The translations under genes were made by a program, and so were the position numbers. From NCBI GenBank assembly GCA_947474595.1, contig CANJIV010000005.1:62001-126000 (forward strand): 64,000 bases of DNA, read 5' to 3'. Position 1 is the stretch's first letter. Each line of letters opens with the position of its first letter. Shown here piece by piece: positions 17,931-24,684 of this stretch. The notes below the pieces were generated by a model. The model was not told the DNA's origin, made no database searches, and was given only the letters and a program-made list of their open reading frames with translations. The DNA comes from Solirubrobacterales bacterium. Lineage in GTDB: Bacteria > Actinomycetota > Thermoleophilia > Solirubrobacterales > Solirubrobacteraceae.

Positions 17931-20293
17931 CCGACCCGCCCTCCCAGGCAGCGCGCGGAGGGCTCGACTCTGAGCGTAATAGCCCCAACCACTCAGGACA
18001 TTCCTCCTCTGCGCGTATACCTGTCGACACAGTAGGACACCCGCGCGAAAGTCGCCCCCTCCACGCAGCAGGCCTTAGCGAGTCCGAGACGCTCCTACTG
18101 GGCGACCTCTTCTCGGTCGTCGAGGAGCACCAAGGCGATGCGCCAACTGGCGTCGATGAAGCTCAGATCACGCGAGCGTTCCTCTTCGCCTGCGAACACC
18201 ACGCCGACCAACGACGCAAGTCCGGCGAAGAGTTCATCACCCATCCAGTCGGGGTAGCCAAGATCTGCGCCGGCATGCGCCTAGACACTGCGACCCTATG
18301 TGCGGCGCTACTCCATGACACCGTCGAGGACACGACCGCCTCGTTAGACGAGGTGCGTGAGCAGTTCGGAGAAGAGATCAGCTCACTCGTCGACGGGGTG
18401 ACCAAACTAACCGAGATCACATTCCAGTCGCGCGACGAGGCACAAGCTGAGAACTACCGCAAGATGATGGTTGCGATGGCCTCCGATGTCCGAGTCATCT
18501 TGATCAAACTGGCCGATCGCCTACACAACATGCGCACGATCTCTGCGATGCCGAAAGCCAAGCAGATTGACAAGGCGAAAGAGACCCTAGATATCTATGC
18601 GCCGATCGCGCATCGGCTCGGTATCCACGCGATCAAATGGGAGCTCGAAGACCTCGCTTTCGCCATGCTTCACCCTCGCAAGTACCAAGAGATTAAGAAT
18701 CTCGTGGCGCAGCAGCGCGACGAGCGCGAGGCCTACGTCGACGAAGCGGGGCGCTACCTCAGCGCCGAGCTTCAGGCCCTCGGGATCGCATCTGACATCT
18801 CAGGGCGGGCTAAGAACTTCTACTCGATCTACGCCAAGATGACGCGCAAGGACCGCGAGTTCAATGAGATCTATGACCTCACAGCGATGCGAGTTCTAGT
18901 CGACTCAGTTGAGGACTGCTACGGCGCCGTTGGCGCAATCCACTCGCTCTGGAACCCTTTGCCTGGACGCTTTAAGGACTTCATCGCGATGCCGAAGTTC
19001 AACCTGTACCAATCTCTTCACACGACGGTCATCGGACCGATGGGCCGACCCCTAGAGATCCAGATTCGTACACACGAGATGCACGACATGGCAGAGCTAG
19101 GCGTTGCCGCGCACTGGCTCTACAAGCAGCGATCGTCGGACACTCCATCCGAAGCCGACCACGAGGCGAAATCGCGCTGGTTGCGACAACTTACCGGCTG
19201 GCAGCAAGAACTTAATGACTCCAACGAGTACGTAACGTCGCTCAAAGGCGGCCTCTACGAGGATGAAGTCTTTGTCTTTACGCCAATGGGTGAAGTGAAG
19301 TCCCTACAGGCCGGGGCAACGCCGCTAGACCTTGCCTACGAGATCCACACCGACGTCGGCCACAGATGCGTTGGAGCAAAAGTCCACGGCAAAATCGTGC
19401 CGCTGTCATACGAGCTCAAATCAGGCGATATTGTCGAGATTCTGACTTCCAAGCGCGACCGTGGGCCGTCGCGGGACTGGCTATCGCTCGTGCGCACGAC
19501 GCGCGCTCGCAACAAGATAAAGGCTTGGCTCAAGGCGGAATCGCGTAAAGACACAGAACTCACCGGCCGCGAGCTCCTCCAAGATAGCCTCAAAAACCAA
19601 GGACTTCCCTACCGCAAGATCGTCGGCTCAACACTTCTAGCCCAGGTCATACGGGAGATGGGCTTTAAGAAAGCCGAAGACTTCTACCTAGCCCTAGGCG
19701 GGGCCAAGATCGCTCCCAAGCTCGTTGTTGCCAAGGTCATGCAGCGTCTCAAGGAGGGTGAAGCTGCCGAAGGCGACCCGACAGCGGGCGACCTTCTAGC
19801 CGTCCAGCGCCCCCATCGCCACCCCGAGTCGACCTCGACCGAATACGGCATCCGTGTTGAGGGAGTCGAAGATGTCTTACTGCGGTTAGCTAAGTGTTGT
19901 CGCCCTGTCCCTGGCGATCTGATAATTGGCTATATCTCGCTTGGGCGCGGCATCACAATCCACCGCGAAGATTGTCCAAATGCAATCGTGCTGGCTAAGG
20001 ATCCCGAGCGGCTCACGCCAGTCGCATGGGAGGGAGAGGGCTCGACATCGTTCAAAGTGGAGATCCACGTAGACGCATGGGATCGCCATCGACTCCTAGA
20101 AGACCTCTCCAAGGCGTTGGCCGAGTCCGGGATCAACATTCTTGAGGCTCGCTGCCTCGTCGACGGCCAGATGGTGCGCGACCGCTTCGTTGTTGAAGTC
20201 GCCGACACGACAACGCTCAATGCTGCGATCAGTCGGCTACGCAATATAGACGCAGTCTTTGACGCATACCGCGTTACTCCGACTGCAGCTTGA
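17897..20293 (+). CDS. rel: Bifunctional (p)ppGpp synthetase/hydrolase Rel, non-canonical start
   Basis: HD hydrolase domain with THPVGVAKI and LLHDTVEDT, then a synthetase domain (KFNLYQSLHTTVIGP, LEIQIRTHEMHDMAE), a TGS domain (VFVFTPMGEVKSLQAGATPLDLAYEIH) and a C-terminal ACT domain (VEIHVDAWDRHRLLEDLSKAL). The frame is open from 17885, yet has no ATG, GTG or TTG before ATG 18275. Starting at 18275 would delete the His of THP (the Mn ligand equivalent to RelSeq H53) and the first HD helix. ATT 17897 lies 9 nt after GAGGA and would give 798 aa, a normal Rel length. CTG 18098, ATA 18017 or a -1 frameshift from recJ remain possible. Confidence 0.9.
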   Translation: MSESGNSPGSLTDPPSQAARGGLDSERNSPNHSGHSSSARIPVDTVGHPRESRPLHAAGLSESETLLLGDLFSVVEEHQGDAPTGVDEAQITRAFLFACEHHADQRRKSGEEFITHPVGVAKICAGMRLDTATLCAALLHDTVEDTTASLDEVREQFGEEISSLVDGVTKLTEITFQSRDEAQAENYRKMMVAMASDVRVILIKLADRLHNMRTISAMPKAKQIDKAKETLDIYAPIAHRLGIHAIKWELEDLAFAMLHPRKYQEIKNLVAQQRDEREAYVDEAGRYLSAELQALGIASDISGRAKNFYSIYAKMTRKDREFNEIYDLTAMRVLVDSVEDCYGAVGAIHSLWNPLPGRFKDFIAMPKFNLYQSLHTTVIGPMGRPLEIQIRTHEMHDMAELGVAAHWLYKQRSSDTPSEADHEAKSRWLRQLTGWQQELNDSNEYVTSLKGGLYEDEVFVFTPMGEVKSLQAGATPLDLAYEIHTDVGHRCVGAKVHGKIVPLSYELKSGDIVEILTSKRDRGPSRDWLSLVRTTRARNKIKAWLKAESRKDTELTGRELLQDSLKNQGLPYRKIVGSTLLAQVIREMGFKKAEDFYLALGGAKIAPKLVVAKVMQRLKEGEAAEGDPTAGDLLAVQRPHRHPESTSTEYGIRVEGVEDVLLRLAKCCRPVPGDLIIGYISLGRGITIHREDCPNAIVLAKDPERLTPVAWEGEGSTSFKVEIHVDAWDRHRLLEDLSKALAESGINILEARCLVDGQMVRDRFVVEVADTTTLNAAISRLRNIDAVFDAYRVTPTAA

Positions 20294-20310
20294 CCGACCC
20301 CGCTCTGGCT

Positions 20311-21291
20311 TTAGCCCACGACCAACAAGGCGCCGGGGTCTACCTCAAAACCAACCTCGTCATATAAGCCGAGATAGTCGCCGTCTACGTGCAGCGGCAG
20401 CTTTCGACGATCGGCGCTAACGACGCGCAGCTCTCCGACGCCACTAAATGGATGGATCTGGCGGTGCCCGGCCATAGCCGCGCGCTTGGAGATCGCTCGA
20501 TAGGCGACTGTCGGCATATCGATCAGGTTAGCTCGGCCCAGTACAGCCCCTGCGAGGTCGCCTGAATCTAGATCAACACCCTCTGCCAGACGGATCTCTC
20601 GTCCATTGAAATATGTGTAGACAGGCCCGTTCTGGACGACCGCTGTGACGCCCGCGATCTGACTTGCGCCCGCCTCGACGATCAAGCGGGGGGGGCTAAT
20701 TAGATAGTGGCGAACGAAGGTCGAGACGGCTACTTGGGCGAAATACATCTGCTTGTAGCGGGCCTTCAAGTGAGGGCTGGCGTCAACACGCTGGACAACT
20801 GCAGCGTCAAGGCCGACTCCGGCAGCGAAGGTGAAGTGCCGCCCCGCCACCTTGCCAAGGTCAATTCTGCGTGGCTGCCATCTGTCGCCGAGGCATAAGA
20901 GGTGTTCGGTCGCCTCCACTATCTCGGTCGGGATACCTAAGAGACGGTGGAAGACATTGTTTGAACCGCCCGGCAAGCAGGTTAGGGCAGTCTCGGTTCC
21001 GGCTAGACCGTTAGCTACCTCATTAACGGTTCCATCGCCGCCGAAGGCGACAACAACATCGACGCCTTGGCGGGCGGCCTCTCTACTCAGCTCGACAGCG
21101 TGTCCTGGGGATTGGGTCTCAACTGCCTGGGCGCGATAGCGGCCCTTCAGCGCGTTTACAACGAGGCTCTTAAGTTGATCCGACACGGTGCTGGCGTAGG
21201 GATTGACAATCACCAGCATCTCGGGGCCGCCACCACGTCGGCCAAGCCCGGAGTCGACACCTTGTAGTTGCTCAAAAGCTGGCTGGGCCAT
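20311..21291 (-). CDS. Diacylglycerol/lipid kinase family protein
   Basis: 326 aa. The N-terminus has MLVIVNPYAS, and the catalytic nucleotide-binding motif VVAFGGDGTVNEVANGL plus CLPGGSNNVFHRLLGIP identify the DAGK/YegS/sphingosine-kinase catalytic fold. The C-terminal beta-sandwich has LHVDGDYLG. It probably phosphorylates a lipid such as diacylglycerol at the inner membrane face; the exact lipid is unknown. ATG 21291 follows a minus-strand TAGGCT by 8 nt. It converges with rel, leaving 17 nt between the genes. Confidence 0.9.
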   Translation of the reverse strand: MAQPAFEQLQGVDSGLGRRGGGPEMLVIVNPYASTVSDQLKSLVVNALKGRYRAQAVETQSPGHAVELSREAARQGVDVVVAFGGDGTVNEVANGLAGTETALTCLPGGSNNVFHRLLGIPTEIVEATEHLLCLGDRWQPRRIDLGKVAGRHFTFAAGVGLDAAVVQRVDASPHLKARYKQMYFAQVAVSTFVRHYLISPPRLIVEAGASQIAGVTAVVQNGPVYTYFNGREIRLAEGVDLDSGDLAGAVLGRANLIDMPTVAYRAISKRAAMAGHRQIHPFSGVGELRVVSADRRKLPLHVDGDYLGLYDEVGFEVDPGALLVVG

Positions 21292-21299
21292 AGCTGGTC

Positions 21300-21305
21300 A
21301 GCCTA
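21300..21305 (-). promoter_or_regulatory. -10 element TAGGCT for the lipid-kinase gene, probable leaderless start
   Basis: On the minus strand TAGGCT, 8 nt, then ATG 21291. No Shine-Dalgarno is present. Confidence 0.5.
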
Positions 21306-21335
21306 CCGATGCAGCCAACTAATAGTGGCGAAGCA

Positions 21336-22334
21336 CTAAAGCCACTTTCGATATCGAAAGTAGCCCAACATGCCGACCAATAGCGCGAACATAGCGCCAA
21401 GAATCGCCCAAAAACCAGTCTGATCGTCAACGCCAGGAACGCTTACGTTCATACCCCAGATGCTCGCGATCAAAGTCATTGGCAAGACGATCACTGTGAT
21501 CGACGTGAGGACTCGCAGGATGTCGTTGACACGGTGATTAATCACCGATTCGTTGGTAGTTTCGAGCGCCTCAACCGTCTCCTTATAGCCGTCAAGCATC
21601 TGCCAGATCCGTTCAGACGCATCGTTGATGTCATCGAAATAAATATCGAGATCGCCCGAGATGTATTCATGCTCTGAACGTTCAAGGTCGGTAAAGACAG
21701 CTTGCTGAGGGCGGACGATTTTGCGAAAGTTGATGATCTCTTGCTTGACGTTAGAGATGTCTCGCACAACCTCTTCGGAGCGACCACTGAAGATCTCTTC
21801 CTCGATCCGATCGAGCTTGTTGGCCATCTTGCGCAACATTGGAAATGAGGCGTCAACGCATGTATCGACAATCTTGTAAAGCAGGTAGCCCGGACCCTTG
21901 CCGAAGTACTGCTCGGCGACTTCGGGACTCGAGCGACAGCGGTCAAATAGATACTCCAAAGGAGCGATCGTCTTGTTTGGCAGGGTGATCAGGAAGTCTG
22001 GTCCTACGAATAGATCGAGCTCGGCCCCATTTAGCCGACCAACCGCCTTATCGAAGCGCGGGAAATGCAGAACTAAGAAGAGGTACTCGTCATACTCATC
22101 GAGCTTTGCGCGCTGATTGTGTGAAAAGACATCCTCGTAGTCGAGCTGGTGGAAGTTAAAACGCTCTTCGAGCCATTCGCGGTCATGGGGGCGCGGACGG
22201 TCGATGTTGATCCAGCGCAGGCCACCAACTTCGACCGTCTCGACCTTAGTTGGCTCAGGACCAGCAGGAGCAGAGGCGACGTGCCCGCGTGAGCGCGCAG
22301 AACGACCGAAGCGTGGGATCGGAAGATTTGGCAT
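21336..22334 (-). CDS. corA: CorA-family divalent cation transporter
   Basis: 332 aa. The long cytoplasmic N-terminal domain ends in two TM helices; the diagnostic loop motif is WGMNV (GMN), followed by FWAILGAMFALLVGMLGYF and a basic end RYRKWL. The family forms pentameric Mg2+ (also Co2+/Ni2+) channels. The first ~25 residues are basic and probably unstructured. It is transcribed away from the SAM-riboswitch unit, so 22335-22441 is shared upstream DNA. A minus-strand TATGAC about 19 nt upstream could be its -10. Confidence 0.92.
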   Translation of the reverse strand: MPNLPIPRFGRSARSRGHVASAPAGPEPTKVETVEVGGLRWINIDRPRPHDREWLEERFNFHQLDYEDVFSHNQRAKLDEYDEYLFLVLHFPRFDKAVGRLNGAELDLFVGPDFLITLPNKTIAPLEYLFDRCRSSPEVAEQYFGKGPGYLLYKIVDTCVDASFPMLRKMANKLDRIEEEIFSGRSEEVVRDISNVKQEIINFRKIVRPQQAVFTDLERSEHEYISGDLDIYFDDINDASERIWQMLDGYKETVEALETTNESVINHRVNDILRVLTSITVIVLPMTLIASIWGMNVSVPGVDDQTGFWAILGAMFALLVGMLGYFRYRKWL

Positions 22335-22441
22335 CGGGACTTCGGGGCTCGTCGGTCATAGGGGTCACCTCATCTGCGCAGTCAATTGGTTGAGGGCGAT
22401 CATAGCGCGCATGCTTTTATCGATGCGGATTGCACAGATGG

Positions 22442-22469
22442 TTGCGCCGCCGCCGAATCTGGTTATAAT
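22442..22469 (+). promoter_or_regulatory. Promoter of the SAM-riboswitch leader
   Basis: TTGCGC (22442-22447), 16 bp, TATAAT (22464-22469). This is the strongest promoter-like sequence in the window and gives a start near 22477, about 12 nt before the aptamer. The mihF promoter uses the same TTGCGC with a 16-bp spacer. Confidence 0.75.
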
Positions 22470-22488
22470 GCCTCGCACATAGCTGTAC

Positions 22489-22593
22489 GCATCCAGAGGG
22501 GTGGAGGGACTGGCCCGATGATACCCCGGCAACCATCTCGCGAAAGCGAGAGGGTGCCAATTCCTGCAGGCACCAACTAGGCCTGGGAGATGT
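22489..22593 (+). promoter_or_regulatory. SAM-I (S-box) riboswitch aptamer
   Basis: The S-box core is almost complete: CCAGAGGGGTGGAGGGA, CTGGCCCGATGA and CCCGGCAACC, followed by a P3/P4 hairpin region and the closing strand. P1 pairs GCATC (22489-22493) with GATGT (22589-22593). Inner hairpins include CTCGCGAAAGCGAG (22537-22550). SAM-I aptamers bind S-adenosylmethionine and usually switch off methionine, homocysteine or SAM genes. It controls the threonine-synthase-like and cysO-like genes downstream. Confidence 0.93.
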
Positions 22594-22614
22594 GGTTAGG
22601 AAGTTCTCTCAAGG

Positions 22615-22647
22615 AACCTCCGCCACACTTCTGGCGGAGGTTTTTTT
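22615..22647 (+). terminator. Riboswitch expression platform: intrinsic terminator
   Basis: Stem AACCTCCGCCA (22615-22625) pairs with TGGCGGAGGTT (22632-22642) around loop CACTTC, followed by a run of Ts to 22647. An alternative stem using GTTC (22603-22606) with GAAC (22614-22617) could act as antiterminator. The GGAGG in the right arm (22636-22640) is also the likely Shine-Dalgarno for ATG 22650, so the hairpin could block translation too. Confidence 0.88.
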
Positions 22648-22649
22648 AT

Positions 22650-23906
22650 ATGGCGTTAGATGCGCTTCGGTGTAAAGAGTGTAAAACGGAGTACCCGCTT
22701 GAGGCCCTATACGTGTGCGAACGCTGCTTCGGCCCGCTCGAAGTCGTTTACTCTCACGATCGCATCGACGACATCGATGCGGCCAGACGACGGATCATGG
22801 CCGGCCCGCAGAACATCTGGCGCTACGCCGAGTTCCTGCCCGTAGCTAGCCCTCCGGCTCCATCTTTGCGGGCATCATCGCGCAGCGGGCTTCCAGCCGG
22901 CTGCACGCCACTGATCCGCGCCGACCGCCTAGCCGAAAGGCTTGGCTTGCGCGAGGTTTGGGTTAAGAACGATGCAGCTAACCCCACCCACTCCTTTAAA
23001 GACCGGGTCGTTGCGGTAGCGATGGCCCGTGCACGCGAGCTCGGTTTTGACGTCCTTGCCTGCGCCTCGACAGGCAACCTAGCTAACTCTGTTGCAGCAA
23101 ATGCCGCTGCTGCGGGCCTTGAGTCTTATGTCTTCATCCCCGCCGATCTCGAGGAGCAGAAGGTCCTAGCGACAGGGATCTACGGCACGAACTTGGTCAA
23201 AGTCAACGGTAACTACGACGACGTCAACCGTCTCTGTACGGAGCTCTCTGGGGAGTACCCATGGGCCTTCGTCAACGTCAATATGCGCCCTTACTACGCA
23301 GAGGGTTCCAAGACCCTCGCCTACGAAACAGCTGAGCAACTTGGCTGGAAGACTCCCGACCGCATCGTTGCTCCAATAGCCTCAGGATCACTGTTCACCA
23401 AGGTGGCGCGCGGCTTTGAAGAGTGGCTTGAGCTTGGGCTCATCGACGGATCTATACCAACGATGAACGGGGCCCAGGCCGAAGGCTGCTCTCCCGTGGC
23501 GACTGCCTTCGCCGCTGGCCTCGACGTCTGTCGCCCGGTCAAGCCGAACACGATTGCTAAATCGCTGGCGATTGGAAACCCAGCCGACGGCCCTTACGCT
23601 CTAGATCTAGCGCGCCAAACTGGTGGATCGATCGACATGGTCAATGACGATGAGATTCGTGCAGGCATCCGTCTGCTTGCCGAGACAACGGGCATCTTTA
23701 CTGAGACGGCTGGCGGCACAACGGCTGCGGTCTTGGCCAAGCTGGCACAGCGCAAAGAGATCGACCCCGATGAGTGTGTCGTGCTCTACATCACCGGTGA
23801 GGGGCTCAAGACTCTCGACGCAGTAAGGGGCAGCTTTGAGAGCCACCAGATTGAGCCATCGTTGGCTGCCTTCGAGGCGACGCTACCTCAGTCAGTCAGG
23901 GCTTAA
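22650..23906 (+). CDS. thrC: Threonine-synthase-like PLP enzyme with N-terminal zinc ribbon, SAM-riboswitch controlled
   Basis: 418 aa, fold-type II PLP enzyme. Cys pairs at residues 8/11 and 23/26 form a zinc ribbon. The PLP lysine is K117 in NPTHSFKDRVV; ASTGNLANS binds phosphate and cofactor; later motifs are RPYYAEGSKTLAYE, IASGSLFTKV and FTETAGGTTAAVL. The family turns O-phosphohomoserine into threonine. The start is fixed by the SAM-I terminator ending 2 nt before ATG; an in-frame start at 22590 lies inside the leader. SAM control and the adjoining sulfur-carrier gene (3 nt) suggest a role in sulfur transfer to a phosphohomoserine-type substrate, an inference against the default ThrC annotation. 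Confidence 0.9.
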   Translation: MALDALRCKECKTEYPLEALYVCERCFGPLEVVYSHDRIDDIDAARRRIMAGPQNIWRYAEFLPVASPPAPSLRASSRSGLPAGCTPLIRADRLAERLGLREVWVKNDAANPTHSFKDRVVAVAMARARELGFDVLACASTGNLANSVAANAAAAGLESYVFIPADLEEQKVLATGIYGTNLVKVNGNYDDVNRLCTELSGEYPWAFVNVNMRPYYAEGSKTLAYETAEQLGWKTPDRIVAPIASGSLFTKVARGFEEWLELGLIDGSIPTMNGAQAEGCSPVATAFAAGLDVCRPVKPNTIAKSLAIGNPADGPYALDLARQTGGSIDMVNDDEIRAGIRLLAETTGIFTETAGGTTAAVLAKLAQRKEIDPDECVVLYITGEGLKTLDAVRGSFESHQIEPSLAAFEATLPQSVRA

Positions 23907-23909
23907 ACC

Positions 23910-24182
23910 GTGGCTATCACCGTAAAGATTCCAACACAGCTGCGCGCAGCCGCAGGCGGAGTAGCACAAACCCAAGCATCTGGCGAGACGGTCGGTGCGG
24001 TCCTTGAATCACTATTTGAGCAGTTCGGCGATCTGCGAGATCGTATTACTGAGGATGGTGACCTTCGCCGCTTCGTCAACGTCTACCTTGACGGAGAAGA
24101 CATCCGATTCATCTCTGGTCTAGAGACTTCGGTTGTAGATGGGGCAGAGATGACCATCCTCCCAGCCGTTGCTGGTGGATAG
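23910..24182 (+). CDS. CysO-like ubiquitin-fold sulfur-carrier protein (MoaD/ThiS superfamily)
   Basis: 90 aa from GTG 23910. The beta-grasp core starts with ITVKIPTQLRAAAGG and includes RRFVNVYLDGEDIRF; the end, MTILPAVAGG, has the terminal Gly-Gly that is adenylated and thiocarboxylated in this family. It closely follows the layout of Mycobacterium CysO, which passes sulfide to O-phosphoserine on CysM. No MoeZ/ThiF activator or Mec-type peptidase lies in the window. It sits 3 nt after the PLP enzyme under the same SAM-I riboswitch, so the two probably work as donor and acceptor enzyme. Confidence 0.88.
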   Translation: MAITVKIPTQLRAAAGGVAQTQASGETVGAVLESLFEQFGDLRDRITEDGDLRRFVNVYLDGEDIRFISGLETSVVDGAEMTILPAVAGG

Positions 24183-24223
24183 CGTGCCTGCCAGCGGGCC
24201 AATCCGATAGTCTGGCGCCGGAG

Positions 24224-24559
24224 ATGAACGCACTGTCGATACTGGCCACCACAAGTCACACGCCGTTCTTTATCGCCGGCGGGGTGCTAGCCCTCTGGGC
24301 AGTAGTCCTCTCATCGATCGGTCTCTCACGTTCGCGCTTCCCTGCAGACGACAAGATGACTCGGGTCATCATCGCCTTTACGGGCCTCTTGGTAGTAGCA
24401 ACCTTAGGTACCGCCATAGGAACAGCGTCGACTCCTGACGGCGAAGCTGGGGTACCGGCCGAGAGGCAGGCCGCCAAAGACGCCAAGATTCCAGAGCAGG
24501 TTGGCGTAGCCCCACCGGTTACGCCCGCCATGTCGATACCCAAGGACGCGGCTAGCTAG
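24224..24559 (+). CDS. Small two-helix membrane protein
   Basis: 111 aa. Two TM helices are visible, FFIAGGVLALWAVVLSSIGL (about 15-34) and VIIAFTGLLVVATLGTAIGTA (about 48-68), followed by a Pro/Ala/Lys-rich soluble tail. It starts 41 nt after the cysO-like gene; TAGTCT lies 10 nt before the ATG. The layout resembles small subunits accompanying respiratory or transport complexes, but I do not recognise it. Confidence 0.6.
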   Translation: MNALSILATTSHTPFFIAGGVLALWAVVLSSIGLSRSRFPADDKMTRVIIAFTGLLVVATLGTAIGTASTPDGEAGVPAERQAAKDAKIPEQVGVAPPVTPAMSIPKDAAS

Positions 24560-24604
24560 GGCGCAGCGGCAGGCGTCATGCCCGCCTTAAAAGCTGCCCT
24601 CGCC

Positions 24605-24635
24605 GGCCTTCTCAAGCCAGACTGCGAAGAAGGCC
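24605..24635 (+). other. Hairpin between the small membrane gene and the helicase gene
   Basis: GGCCTTCT (24605-24612) pairs exactly with AGAAGGCC (24628-24635) across a 15-nt loop. No T-run follows, so it is either a U-less terminator or a chance inverted repeat. Confidence 0.35.
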
Positions 24636-24670
24636 GACTACTGAGTAGGTCCACCATCTGCGCTTTTGCA

Positions 24671-24676
24671 TACTGT
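24671..24676 (+). promoter_or_regulatory. -10 element TACTGT for the SNF2 helicase gene, probable leaderless start
   Basis: TACTGT, 8 nt, then ATG 24685. No ribosome-binding site lies between. Confidence 0.45.
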
Positions 24677-24684
24677 CTTTACCG

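Noticed and set aside
18275-20293. Rel starting at ATG 18275 (672 aa)
   Set aside because: It would remove the THP histidine and the first helix of the HD domain, which are clearly encoded upstream in the same open frame.
22590-22649. Upstream start of the threonine-synthase-like gene at 22590
   Set aside because: It lies within the riboswitch aptamer and terminator.
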